Source: Elusimicrobiales bacterium
GTDB lineage: Bacteria; Elusimicrobiota; Elusimicrobia; Elusimicrobiales; Elusimicrobiaceae
DNA: 64,000 nt
Direction of reading: 5' to 3'
Assembly (NCBI GenBank): GCA_041651175.1
Contig: JBAZJT010000005.1
Coordinates: forward strand, 93,510-157,509
The position numbers and the translations under genes are program-made. This document shows, one piece after another, positions 16,729-24,522 of the stretch; position 1 is the stretch's first letter; each line of letters opens with the position of its first letter. Under the pieces are notes generated by a model, which ran no database searches, was not told where the DNA came from, and saw only the letters and a program-made list of their open reading frames with translations.

Positions 16729-18013
16729 AATCAAAGTCGGCTATCTGGCGCGGGTGGAGGGGGAAGGCTCGCTTTCGGTTGACATCTCCGGCGGGAAGGT
16801 TACAAACGCCAGCTTTTCCATATTTGAGCCGCCGCGGCTCTTTGAAGCCTTCCTGCGCGGACGGCATTACGGCGAGACGCCCGACATCACCGCGCGCATC
16901 TGCGGCATTTGCCCGATAGCCTATCAGATGAGCGCGGTGCACGCCGTTGAAAAAATCCTCGGCGTGAAAATTGAGGGGCAGCTGCGCGAGCTGCGCCGGC
17001 TGATTTACTGCGGCGAATGGCTGGAAAGCCACCTGCTGCATATCTATTTCCTGCACCTGCCGGATTTTCTGGGCTGCCAGGACGCCATTGAACTGGGCCG
17101 GAAAAACCCCGCGCTGGTAAAATCCGCGCTGCGCATGAAAAAAGCGGGCAACGCGATAGTCTCGCTTTTGGGCGGGCGGGAAATTCATCCGGTGAACGTA
17201 AAAGTCTGCGGGTTCTACCGCGTCCCGGAAAAAGCGGAGCTGGAAACGCTCGCGGACGAGCTTAAACACGGCAGGGACGCCGCGCTTAAAGCGATAAAGA
17301 TTCTGGCGAAGCTGGATTTTCCCGACGTGGAGCGCGATTACGAATTTGTTTCGCTTTACCACCCGAAGGAATATCCGTTCAACGAGGGGACGGTGGCAGA
17401 CAATGCGGGCCTCAATATCCCCGTTGAGCAGTTTGAGGATAATTTCCGGGAAGTCCACCGGCCCAATTCCACGGCGTATTATTCCGTCTCAAAACGCACG
17501 GGCGGCGGTTATCTGACCGGGCCGCTGGCGCGGTTTAATCTCAACTACGGCACACTCTCTCCGCTGGCAAAAGAGGCGGCCAAAGCCGCCGGCATAAAAC
17601 CGGGCTGCAAAAACCAGTTCAAAAGCATACTGGCGCGCGCGGTGGAAGTGGTCTACGCTTTTGACGAGGCGCTGCGGATTATCGCGCAATACGAGCGTCC
17701 GCCCAAACCTGCGGTTGACATTGCCGCGCCCAAAGCCGGAACCGGCTGCGCGCTGACCGAGGCGCCGCGCGGCAGCCTCTACCACCGCTACAGCATAGAC
17801 GCCAGGGGCAAAATCACATTCGCCAAAATAGTGCCGCCCACGGCGCAGAACCAGCATGTCATGGAAGACGATCTCAAAGCCACGGCGCAGCGGTACATAA
17901 ACCTTCCTCGGAAAAAACTGACCTGGAAGTGCGAGCAGGCCATACGCAACTACGACCCGTGCATTTCCTGCTCGGTGCATTTCATAAAACTGAAAATCAA
18001 CCGGCGGCCCTAG
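16718..18013 (+). CDS. hydA: Group 3b [NiFe] hydrogenase large (catalytic) subunit alpha
   Basis: 431 residues from MKAKIKVGYL. Both nickel-binding cysteine pairs are present: RICGICPIAY near residue 64 and DPCISCSVH near the end. Only ten residues (FIKLKINRRP) follow the last His, a short tail of the type removed by a maturation protease. Group 3b enzymes oxidise or evolve H2 with NADP(H) and some reduce polysulfide. No hyp maturation genes lie in the window. It is the last gene of the hydBGDA run; the next gene begins 13 bases on but is unrelated. Confidence 0.92.
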   Translation: MKAKIKVGYLARVEGEGSLSVDISGGKVTNASFSIFEPPRLFEAFLRGRHYGETPDITARICGICPIAYQMSAVHAVEKILGVKIEGQLRELRRLIYCGEWLESHLLHIYFLHLPDFLGCQDAIELGRKNPALVKSALRMKKAGNAIVSLLGGREIHPVNVKVCGFYRVPEKAELETLADELKHGRDAALKAIKILAKLDFPDVERDYEFVSLYHPKEYPFNEGTVADNAGLNIPVEQFEDNFREVHRPNSTAYYSVSKRTGGGYLTGPLARFNLNYGTLSPLAKEAAKAAGIKPGCKNQFKSILARAVEVVYAFDEALRIIAQYERPPKPAVDIAAPKAGTGCALTEAPRGSLYHRYSIDARGKITFAKIVPPTAQNQHVMEDDLKATAQRYINLPRKKLTWKCEQAIRNYDPCISCSVHFIKLKINRRP

Positions 18014-18026
18014 CCCGGCGGCCCGA

Positions 18027-18458
18027 ATGCAAAACGAAGCCCCAAGAAAATTTCACATCACCTTCTACACGCAAAATCCCGCGCGCCTGGCAGGCTTCTG
18101 GGCCTATGCGCTGAAATATACGCAGAAACCGCCCCCTGCCGGTTTCAATTCATGGGAGGAGTTCGCCGCCGAAACCGGAACCGCGGAACAGCGGGTTCTG
18201 GTCCATCCGGCGGGAGCGATGCCCCCTTTTCTTTTCTGGAAAGTCAAAACCCCCAAGCGGGCGAAAAACTACATGCATCTGGATGTGGACGCAGGCGGCG
18301 GCCCCGGAGTTCCGCTGGCGGAGCGTAAAAAGCGCGTCCGCGCCGAGGCGGAACGGCTGGCCGCGCATGGCGCAACCCGCATCCGCGAGGTTGAATGCGG
18401 AGACTGGTTCTGGATTCCCATGCGCGACCCCGACGGCAACGAATTCTGCCTTCAGTAA
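18027..18458 (+). CDS. VOC (glyoxalase/dioxygenase fold) family protein
   Basis: 143 residues. Begins KFHITFYTQNPARLAGFWAYAL and ends DPDGNEFCLQ, both hallmarks of the vicinal-oxygen-chelate fold as found in small glyoxalase-like proteins. The metal ligands are not all conserved: His in the first strand (KFHITF), His in MHLDVDA and Glu in NEFCLQ can be seen. The substrate cannot be inferred. It is co-directional with the hydrogenase genes at 13 bases and might be transcribed with them, and it converges with the GH99-like gene, whose stop is only 8 bases away. Confidence 0.65.
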   Translation: MQNEAPRKFHITFYTQNPARLAGFWAYALKYTQKPPPAGFNSWEEFAAETGTAEQRVLVHPAGAMPPFLFWKVKTPKRAKNYMHLDVDAGGGPGVPLAERKKRVRAEAERLAAHGATRIREVECGDWFWIPMRDPDGNEFCLQ

Positions 18459-18466
18459 AGGTGCGT

Positions 18467-19699
18467 TTATCTGGAAGGACCGGGCGATGACGCCTTTTGC
18501 AGCTCCGCGGACGCCGGCGGCAGTCTGTACCGCACATCGCTCACGGCGCAGGGTTGGCGGCCGTTTTTGAATTTGGCGATGCAGTGTTTCATAAGCCGGT
18601 AATAAAAATCCCCATAGCCGTCGGCGGCAGGCTCCAGATCCTTGTTGTAGTCGGCATTATATTCGTCCACAAATCCCCTGTTGTTTTCGCCGTCCGGCAC
18701 GATATCGGTCTTGCAGCCGGCAGCAGACTGCTGTATCGGCGAGTAGCAGAACCTTATGGCAAGCCATTCATTCCACGTAGAAAGCAGCGCTATGGGCACA
18801 TCGGGATATTTCAGCAGGGTTTTGAATTGCTGCACGAAAGTGCGCCCGCCCAGTTTGGGGACGCCGTATCTCCTGTCGCTTATGAAACCGTCGGGCGAAC
18901 CGTAACCCTGATAGGCGCTTGAAACGGATATCGCTTCCCCGTTATAGCCGGTCCAGTAAAGCTGGTTGCACTCCCGCGCTCCCGCCGAGGCGAGAAAGGC
19001 GTGAGAATACGGGCTTGGCTCGTAGCACCATTGCTGAAAAGACCAGTTAGAGGTTTTTTGCGTTATGTCGGCCCACATTTTGCGGACGGTGTATTTTTTC
19101 TCCAGCGCGGCTATCCGGGCGGAATCCGGGACAAACACGGAATTATCCACCACCAGTATCAGCGGCTTGCCCTTGAACATAAACCGCATGCCGGGATATT
19201 TTTCCATACGGGCAAGCACGGCGTCCGGCACATCGGCATTAGCGGTAAGCGGAAACCAGGGAACCACCTTCGGCGCGCCGGGAACCTTGCTCCATACCGG
19301 CAGCAACCGCTCAAGCGGCTGGAGTATCATTTCGTTCACGCGGTCTGAGGCGGCAACGACACCCCAATTGGTGATATCCAGATACACGAAATCAATGCCG
19401 GCGTCGCGCAGCATTTCGGCATGCTTGCTCAAAACAGAGTCATCCTTGGACAGGCAGTAATACCCCAATGCAGGCTTGCCATGCCAATGCCATGCGCCAA
19501 CGGGCCCCCAGTCGCCTTTCCCGGAGAGTATCTTTGTGACGTCATACGGATCATGCCCCAGATTTACCCTGGATTCCGGGCAATGCCACAACGCGTAGTA
19601 AATGCCGAATTGAGTCGCATAAACAGCGGGAGCGGAAAAACCCAGGGCCGCCGCCAGAACTATTGCCGCGCGAATTCCGTGAATATACTTTTTCGCCAC
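18467..19699 (-). CDS. Secreted glycoside hydrolase-like protein (GH99/GH71-like TIM barrel)
   Basis: 410 residues with a clear signal peptide (cleavage after SAPAVYA, about residue 29). The mature part has GIYYALWHCPES at the first strand, DFVYLDITNWG, PWFPLTANAD and a late STWNEWLAIRF; a WNEW motif on the last strand is typical of GH99-like and WbsX-type barrels that act on mannans or similar glycans. A role in polysaccharide degradation is inferred. Ten cysteines suggest disulfides in the exported form. It is a single-gene unit, convergent with the VOC gene. Confidence 0.55.
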   Translation of the reverse strand: MAKKYIHGIRAAIVLAAALGFSAPAVYATQFGIYYALWHCPESRVNLGHDPYDVTKILSGKGDWGPVGAWHWHGKPALGYYCLSKDDSVLSKHAEMLRDAGIDFVYLDITNWGVVAASDRVNEMILQPLERLLPVWSKVPGAPKVVPWFPLTANADVPDAVLARMEKYPGMRFMFKGKPLILVVDNSVFVPDSARIAALEKKYTVRKMWADITQKTSNWSFQQWCYEPSPYSHAFLASAGARECNQLYWTGYNGEAISVSSAYQGYGSPDGFISDRRYGVPKLGGRTFVQQFKTLLKYPDVPIALLSTWNEWLAIRFCYSPIQQSAAGCKTDIVPDGENNRGFVDEYNADYNKDLEPAADGYGDFYYRLMKHCIAKFKNGRQPCAVSDVRYRLPPASAELQKASSPGPSR

Positions 19700-19830
19700 A
19701 CACTATCCCTCGTCTGATGAATTACAGACGGCACAAATTTTTGCCGCCTTGAAAGATTTTACTTTTTTCATTGCCTCAAAGATTGAGCGATTTGCGGGCA
19801 AGGCAGAGATTCCAAAACCCGCTTCAAGTA

Positions 19831-19888
19831 AAAACCCGGATTATCCTTACGGATAATCCGGGTAAAGTGGTGGTTGGGGAAGGATTCG
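19831..19888 (-). repeat. Duplicated 3' end of tRNA-Tyr with its terminator
   Basis: Bases 19831-19888 repeat 20288-20345 with two mismatches. The repeat holds the CCA, acceptor 3' strand and part of the T-arm of tRNA-Tyr plus the perfect terminator hairpin downstream of it (minus-strand sense, followed by a T run). The rest of the tRNA is absent here; instead an imperfect hairpin (about 19891-19926) follows. It is a remnant of a tandem tRNA or of an integration event. Confidence 0.85.
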
Positions 19889-19974
19889 GTCACGAGTTTC
19901 AGTCTCGCCGCCGCGAGCCTGAACTCGCGACCCCGCCTCGCGGCCTCGCCTGCTGGCTCGGCATCGCTCCGGCC

Positions 19975-20243
19975 TTACTGAGCTTCACATAATTCCTTGA
20001 CATGCTGGCTGGCCGATTTTGAGGCGAGGCAAGGCGCAAAGAGCGCGGCATACCACCGGTATGCAAGTGATTTGCAACGCAGCCGCAGCCCAAAAGCGGC
20101 CAGCCCCTTCGGGGAGGCCCATATTCGCCCGCAGTCGTCGTTGCGTCCGCTTGGAGTGCGCACGGCACGCCTGCGCGTCCGCGCCTAGACTGCGGGCGAA
20201 TATGGGCCTCCAGCATGTCAAGGAATTATGTGAAGCTCAGTAA
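19975..20243. repeat. 269-bp element with perfect 34-bp terminal inverted repeats and nested hairpins
   Basis: Left arm 19975-20008 and right arm 20210-20243 are perfect inverted copies. Inside, 20114-20136 and 20188-20210 form a second perfect 23-bp inverted pair, and GGCTGGCC near 20006 pairs with GGCCAGCC near 20100 as a third stem. No open frame makes sense within it. It lies between the duplicated tRNA-Tyr 3' ends and fills most of the 625-base gap between the GH99-like gene and tRNA-Tyr. It may be a non-autonomous mobile element or a structured RNA; I do not recognise it. Confidence 0.85.
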
Positions 20244-20287
20244 TCCTTGCGCGGGCCAGGCAGCTGGCCCGCTCCCCAATCCAAATC

Positions 20288-20320
20288 AAAACCCGGATTA
20301 TCCTTGCGGATAACCCGGGT
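20288..20320 (-). terminator. Terminator of tRNA-Tyr
   Basis: On the minus strand a stem of about 13 bp (CCCGGGTTATCC with GGATAATCCGGG, loop GCAA) is followed by TTTT directly downstream of the tRNA CCA end. The upstream copy near 19832-19863 is the same hairpin with perfect pairing. Confidence 0.75.
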
Positions 20321-20324
20321 AAAG

Positions 20325-20411
20325 TGGTGGTTGGGGAAGGATTCGAACCTTCGAAGGGCGAAGCCCGCCGGTTTTACAGACCGGTGCTTTTGTCCACTCA
20401 GCCACCCAACC
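20325..20411 (-). tRNA. tRNA-Tyr (GTA), CCA encoded
   Basis: Class II tRNA with a long variable arm (GGCGGGCTTCGCCCTTC region). Acceptor GGTTGGG pairs with CCCAACC, and the anticodon stem CCGGT/ACCGG holds the loop CTGTAAA, giving anticodon GTA. The T-loop GTTCGAATC is normal. The terminal CCA is encoded. Its 3' part is duplicated at 19863-19888. Confidence 0.95.
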
Positions 20412-20449
20412 ATGCGCGCTTTCGCGGCACCTGACTATTCTAACAAATA

Positions 20450-21145
20450 TCAGCCCAGAAATTCTTTCAGCCCGATTTTTCTGGAATTTGAAAAATATAC
20501 CGACTCATCGCCTCCGGCTTGCACGACACCGGAAAGGCCAAGCGCATCAATCATGCCTGCGGCCCGGGCTGGAAGATTCAAAACAATCCTTTCAATCAGG
20601 CGGGGGGAAACCGCCGTCACGGCCGCTTCATGAACTTCAATCAACGCCGGGATTCCGGGGCGGGCCGGATAGGCGGTCTTCAGCTTCCTGATGGTTTGCA
20701 GACTCTTCGGATGCAGAAACCAGCCGGAGCCGGAAAGGCCGTCAATATAAGACTCCAAATCGGGAACATCCACCGCGATATGGTGCAGCCCCGGCCCCCG
20801 TTTTTTCATGGCCCGCAAATAGGCGCCCTCTTTGACCGGCTCCATCAAAAGTACGCTGGCCGAGCAATCCGCAGCCCCGATATATATCTCGCGCGTTCCC
20901 TCTCCGTCCCAGATTTCGGCGGGGCCGACAAACAAATCCAGCTTTCCAAACGCCGCCGCCGCTTTCTCCACGAAGGAGACGAGAAACGCTATGTGGTTTA
21001 ACCTGAAAGTTTCAGTTGGCGCGAGGACCGAGGCGAAAAAGCGCGAAATAATGCCGAACAAAATTATCCGCGCGTGCCTCACTGCACGAAAGGATAATTT
21101 TGTGAAGGCAGTATGAAGCGATTTTTCGCCGAATCCCGCGGCCAA
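20450..21145 (-). CDS. VOC-family (methylmalonyl-CoA epimerase-like) protein with repeat-derived 5' end
   Basis: The genuine part runs from about 21001 down to 20450: LNHIAFLVSFVEKA, later LLMEPVKEG, GLHHIAVDVPDLE and ALIEVHEAA, which give the H-E-H-E metal ligands of the VOC fold seen in methylmalonyl-CoA epimerase and glyoxalases. The expected start just before LNHIAF is missing: the 158-bp dispersed repeat (21002-21159) is inserted exactly there. The frame stays open through the repeat to an ATG at 21145, so the protein, if made, has about 48 foreign N-terminal residues. A TTG within the repeat is another possible start. It may be a pseudogene. Confidence 0.6.
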   Translation of the reverse strand: MAAGFGEKSLHTAFTKLSFRAVRHARIILFGIISRFFASVLAPTETFRLNHIAFLVSFVEKAAAAFGKLDLFVGPAEIWDGEGTREIYIGAADCSASVLLMEPVKEGAYLRAMKKRGPGLHHIAVDVPDLESYIDGLSGSGWFLHPKSLQTIRKLKTAYPARPGIPALIEVHEAAVTAVSPRLIERIVLNLPARAAGMIDALGLSGVVQAGGDESVYFSNSRKIGLKEFLG

Positions 21146-21159
21146 CTGAAATTTTCAGG
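21002..21159 (-). mobile_element. 158-bp MITE-like dispersed repeat, copy 1
   Basis: Ends are inverted copies of CCTGAAARTTTCAGTTGGC, and TTAA flanks both sides (20998-21001 and 21160-21163). The centre holds a perfect 12-bp stem (ACAAAATTATCC and its complement). Same length as the copy at 49800-49957, in opposite orientation. It replaces the start region of the VOC gene. Confidence 0.85.
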
Positions 21160-21226
21160 TTAACTTTACACTCATTAAATCGTTTCCGCGATAGCCCCAT
21201 TCGCTGATTGCATTTTTATTACCACC

Positions 21227-21607
21227 CTAAACACCTCTGGATAACGGATATTTTTGGGCGCGCGCGGTGGAAATCAGGAATAGCGTATACTGATTGACAG
21301 AGACGCCCTCCTCCAAAGCTTCTTCTTTCAAGCTGCGCTGCAGGGTCTTTGGTATGCGCAAAAGAAATCTTCCGCCTAATTTTTGCCCCGACAAAGCAGG
21401 GGGAATCGGCAGTTTGTTCTCCGCCCTGATGCGGAAATTAAGTTTTATCGCGGCATCCAACTCTTTTAACGCATCCGTGTCGGTATCGCCGAAAGCGGAA
21501 CAGCCGGGTATTTCCGGCGCGACGGCAACCCAGCATTTATCCTCGCTGCTGTAAAACACCTTGCGGGTATAACCATCATCGCCGGATTTTTTCAGTATTT
21601 TGCGCAT
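21227..21607 (-). CDS. hicB: HicB-family antitoxin
   Basis: 126 residues. The N-terminal half has the HicB fold: YSSEDKCWVAVAPEIPGCSAFGDT, followed by DALKELDAAIKLNFR, a partially degraded RNase H-like domain. The C-terminal part (GGRFLLRIPKTLQRSLKEEALEEGVSVNQY) is a ribbon-helix-helix DNA-binding segment, as in the HicB class that represses its own operon. It follows hicA with a gap of 4 bases, the usual toxin-first order. It should neutralise HicA and bind the promoter upstream of 21857. Confidence 0.85.
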   Translation of the reverse strand: MRKILKKSGDDGYTRKVFYSSEDKCWVAVAPEIPGCSAFGDTDTDALKELDAAIKLNFRIRAENKLPIPPALSGQKLGGRFLLRIPKTLQRSLKEEALEEGVSVNQYTLFLISTARAQKYPLSRGV

Positions 21608-21611
21608 AGCT

Positions 21612-21857
21612 TTACCTCATCCTGAGATTATAGGCGTCCGCCATCTTGAGGAATTGGGTTATCTGATACGGCTTGGCCTCGCCGTCTTTTTCCTGCAAAG
21701 TAAGCACGGCCCCGCAGGGATGACGGTAACCCTTATGGCTTCCCGTTTGTCCGGCAAACACAAAACCATATGCCTCAACAAGCCTTATGAAATCGGCAAA
21801 CCGAACATTGTGCTTAGCCCCCTGCCGTATCCGCCGGAGCAAAATTTCGCTTCTCAC
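21612..21857 (-). CDS. hicA: HicA-family mRNA interferase toxin
   Basis: 81 residues of the HicA/YcfA double-stranded-RNA-binding fold. The catalytic His lies in TGSHKGYRHP, and the C-terminus has the AKPYQITQFLKMADAY pattern of one HicA subclass. HicA toxins cleave mRNA when the antitoxin is lost. The pair with hicB sits beside the repeat-rich 20-21 kb region, and its lower GC content compared with neighbours suggests acquisition. The start at 21857 is preceded by a weak AGCAAAA-type region, with no strong Shine-Dalgarno sequence. Confidence 0.85.
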   Translation of the reverse strand: MRSEILLRRIRQGAKHNVRFADFIRLVEAYGFVFAGQTGSHKGYRHPCGAVLTLQEKDGEAKPYQITQFLKMADAYNLRMR

Positions 21858-21976
21858 AATAATATAATATCACCGGCAATATCATTTGTCAAGGATCACC
21901 TTCGCAGGTTCAAAAATCCGGCGCAAAGCGCGCGGGATGTGCTATACTTATATTAGGGGATGGCATTGTTGTTACT

Positions 21977-22462
21977 ATGAAAAAATACGTTTTCACGCTG
22001 GCTGTGATTGCCGCCGCCGTCGGAGCGGCGAAGCTGGGGTATCCGGCGTTCATGCGCTCGGCCTTTTGTATTTCGGGGGAGGTGAATGTGTCCCGCCGGC
22101 TGGCTAAACTCACCCGGGCGCCGAACACGATGTGTTATCTGATTCTCAAAAACCAGGGCGACGTGCCGGTGGCGATAAAACAGTTCGTGAACCCCGTATT
22201 CCCGCTGAAATTCCGCCTCACCGCCGGCGACCTGCTGCTGGCCGATTCATGGCGCGACCCTCTTAACCTTGAAGTGCGGATAAACGATCACGGCTACATA
22301 GGCGAGTTGCAAGCGGGAGATATTTTCGCGAAATACGACAAGCCTGTGCGCCTGCGCGCCAGTGTTTACATCACCGCGGACAAGATGCTGGGAGTTCCCA
22401 CCCTTGTCGCCCACGGCGAGTCTGACAAGGGACAGTATCTGTTTTCCAGCCCGGCCAGATAG
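21977..22462 (+). CDS. Membrane-anchored protein resembling the C-terminal domain of cytochrome c biogenesis factor CycH/CcmI
   Basis: 161 residues: one N-terminal membrane anchor (residues about 5-25) and a periplasmic beta-rich domain. The text ISGEVNVSRRLAKL, then VPVAIKQFVNPVFPLKFRL, then ADSWRDPLNLEVRINDHG resembles the periplasmic C-terminal domain of CcmI/CycH, where a peptide-binding sandwich follows TPR repeats. The TPR part is absent. No other cytochrome c biogenesis genes are nearby, so the likeness may reflect only a shared fold. It is a single gene ended by the hairpin at 22493. Confidence 0.4.
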   Translation: MKKYVFTLAVIAAAVGAAKLGYPAFMRSAFCISGEVNVSRRLAKLTRAPNTMCYLILKNQGDVPVAIKQFVNPVFPLKFRLTAGDLLLADSWRDPLNLEVRINDHGYIGELQAGDIFAKYDKPVRLRASVYITADKMLGVPTLVAHGESDKGQYLFSSPAR

Positions 22463-22492
22463 AGAGCTCAGATTTTTTTTTCCGCAAAAGAA

Positions 22493-22528
22493 CGCCCCGC
22501 AGCCTGCCGGCTGCGGGGCGTTTCGTTT
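22493..22528. terminator. Bidirectional intrinsic terminator
   Basis: Perfect 12-bp GC-rich stem (CGCCCCGCAGCC and complement, loop TGCC) between converging genes. On the plus strand TTTCGTTT follows; on the minus strand GTTCTTTT follows, so it can serve both sides. Confidence 0.8.
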
Positions 22529-22542
22529 GGGGGAGGGAGAGA

Positions 22543-23361
22543 CTACCAAGGCTCTGCTTCGCCGGTAATCTCATCCAAACGCTTTGAGACAAGGTCCGAT
22601 TTTTGTGATTTGCGCTTTTCAATGCGGGACTTGAGCTTGGCAAGCTCCCCGCTGAGGTTGTCAACGCGCGCCTGGTCCAGCGCCAATTTTGCGTCAAACT
22701 GCTGGGCGAGCTTGGCCTCCATTTTCTTTTTAATCGCGGTTTTGTCCGCCGAGGAAGCCTCCCTGTAGGACTGGGACAACTCCAGAATGTCCGCATCCAG
22801 ACTCACCACGGCGATGGCTTTGACGCGGGCCTCTTTGTCGCTTGCCGCGAAAAAGAACATTTTGGGGCCGATATTGCGCAGCAGCGCGTGGAAAAGATTG
22901 GGAGCGTCCTTGCGCATTTTCTCCAGCCTGTCGGCGAAGGCGGCATCCGTCTGCCGCACCTGTTCCGCTATCTTGTCCATGCCGGGGAATCCGCCACCGA
23001 AGCCGCCGCCCATCATGCCGCGCTTGCCATCTTCCATCGGGCATTGCTTGCACCCCATCATGCCGCCGTGGGGCGCCTTGCCGCGCATACCGCCGCGCAT
23101 TTCGCCGCCGTGCATTCTGCCGCCGCGCATTCCTTTAATATCGCCGCGCTTCATGTCTCCGGGACCGGGCCTGGGCGAGTCCTCGTCATCATCTATATCG
23201 TAGACGCCGCCGGGCGGGCCTGCCGCATCCATATCCGGGCCGGAGGCATCCGGCGCGGCCTGACCGCCGCCGGCAACCGGCGGCTGAGGCGCAGCGTCAT
23301 ACGCGAGAAGCGGCGCATATGCCAGCGCAATCACTGCCAGAACTGCCAATGCTGTTTTCAT
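22543..23361 (-). CDS. Exported Gly/Met/His-rich protein with C-terminal coiled coil (Spy/CpxP-like)
   Basis: 272 residues from MKTALAVLAV, chosen for the AGGAGGAATGTG ribosome site. Signal peptide (to about residue 20), a Pro/Gly/Asp segment (DIDDDEDSPRPGPGD), a low-complexity stretch rich in Gly, Met, Arg and His (RGGRMHGGEMRGGMRG, then GGMMGCKQCPMEDGKRG with a CxxC), and a C-terminal helical region (about 120-270). The helical part resembles Spy/CpxP and heavy-metal-sensing periplasmic proteins. Last gene of the ECF sigma operon. Metal or envelope-stress sensing is inferred from Met/His/Cys richness and the sigma factor context. Confidence 0.55.
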   Translation of the reverse strand: MKTALAVLAVIALAYAPLLAYDAAPQPPVAGGGQAAPDASGPDMDAAGPPGGVYDIDDDEDSPRPGPGDMKRGDIKGMRGGRMHGGEMRGGMRGKAPHGGMMGCKQCPMEDGKRGMMGGGFGGGFPGMDKIAEQVRQTDAAFADRLEKMRKDAPNLFHALLRNIGPKMFFFAASDKEARVKAIAVVSLDADILELSQSYREASSADKTAIKKKMEAKLAQQFDAKLALDQARVDNLSGELAKLKSRIEKRKSQKSDLVSKRLDEITGEAEPW

Positions 23362-23402
23362 CACATTCCTCCTGTCATACGATTTTATCAACCGTGAGGG
23401 CA

Positions 23403-24047
23403 TCACTCATTACCGCCGGAACCGGCGTTTCCGCTCACCGTTCCCTGCTGAAATTCCTGTCCGCTTTTTAGCATATTGCCGCCGCGCCGGTGCCCCATGC
23501 CGCGGCGCATGCCCCGGCCCTCCGGCTTTTTACCGACAGCCCCGTCGTCCACGCCGCCGGACGCATAAGAACCCGGATCATCATCTCCGCCGGAGGGCGG
23601 AGGCGGCCTGCGCATATGACCCTTGCCAAAGCCGTTACCGGACGCTTCGCCCCCGCCGCCCATAGACCCGCCCCGTTCGTCGCCGCCCGGAGGAGGCGGC
23701 CTGCGCATATTCCCCTTGCGGGTTCCGCTGCTGACGGCGACATCTCCACCGCCGCGACGCTGCATTCCGTCCTTATGCGCGGCGGTGCTGGCGCGCACGC
23801 TGTTATCCTCATTCTCGTTGCCCGCTTCGGAATCCACGGGCAGATTCTCTATGTCCGGGTCAAATTCCGTATCACCCGGAGTCTGGCTGGAATATACAGT
23901 ATCTGCCGATTTTGCCTGCGGGCATACCGCCAAAAACGCTGCGGCAAAACCCAAAATAGCAACCGCCGCACACCGCCCAAACAGCGATTTCACACCCGTG
24001 CCATCACATTTTCCCGCTGCCGCCTTTTCCAATTGAAAGGACTTCAT
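23403..24047 (-). CDS. Exported Gly/Arg/Pro-rich low-complexity protein
   Basis: 214 residues from MKSFQLEKAA; GGAGGGTGAG precedes this ATG. One hydrophobic segment (AAVAILGFAAAFLAVCPQAKSADT) acts as signal or anchor. The rest is low complexity, with two near-identical blocks reading MRRPPPPGGDE and MRRPPPPSGGDD and a C-terminal RGMRRGMGHRRGGNM. I do not recognise a family. It lies one base downstream of the anti-sigma gene and shares its Gly/Met/Arg bias with the next gene, so the two probably arose from a similar module and act together outside the inner membrane. Confidence 0.5.
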   Translation of the reverse strand: MKSFQLEKAAAGKCDGTGVKSLFGRCAAVAILGFAAAFLAVCPQAKSADTVYSSQTPGDTEFDPDIENLPVDSEAGNENEDNSVRASTAAHKDGMQRRGGGDVAVSSGTRKGNMRRPPPPGGDERGGSMGGGGEASGNGFGKGHMRRPPPPSGGDDDPGSYASGGVDDGAVGKKPEGRGMRRGMGHRRGGNMLKSGQEFQQGTVSGNAGSGGNE

Positions 24048-24048
24048 C

Positions 24049-24522
24049 TCACCCTCCGATATACTGGTCCGTCCTGCTGCCGAAATCCTCCAGCATGCTG
24101 GTCCTGTAGTCATATATGTCCGATTCATAGCCGGTCTTCATGCCTGCCGCCTCCGCCGAGACCGAGACGGCCACCGCATTGAAATCGTCGTCCCATTTAT
24201 CGGCCACTATGGCGGAGGAGGCCTTTCTTGCCGCGCTGAAAGCCAACAGGGCAATCAGCACCGCCGCGGCCGCCATGGCCGGGCGCAGCAGCGAGAACAT
24301 GTATTGCACCGCAGTCTGTCCTCCCAGCACGGCGCCGCGTATATTCCCGTAAACCTCCGCCGGGGGCCGGGTCTTATGGCAGGCCGCGCCCAGAGCGGCC
24401 AGAATATCAAGACGGTCGCGGCAATAAGCGCACCCTGTCAAATGGCCCCTGTAGGCGGCAGATTGCGCGGCGTCCATTTCGCCGTAATGGAAGAGAATGG
24501 CATTTTCGTCGCAACCGATCAT
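24049..24522 (-). CDS. Zinc-finger type anti-sigma factor
   Basis: 157 residues. The N-terminus has the anti-sigma zinc motif: His in YRGHLTGCAYC with C-x2-C, near residues 26-34. One membrane helix follows (AMAAAAVLIALLAFSAA, about residues 82-98), then a short periplasmic domain without recognisable features. It should hold the adjacent ECF sigma factor at the membrane until an envelope signal arrives. Its ATG overlaps the sigma stop (ATGA), which keeps the two in balance. Confidence 0.75.
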   Translation of the reverse strand: MIGCDENAILFHYGEMDAAQSAAYRGHLTGCAYCRDRLDILAALGAACHKTRPPAEVYGNIRGAVLGGQTAVQYMFSLLRPAMAAAAVLIALLAFSAARKASSAIVADKWDDDFNAVAVSVSAEAAGMKTGYESDIYDYRTSMLEDFGSRTDQYIGG

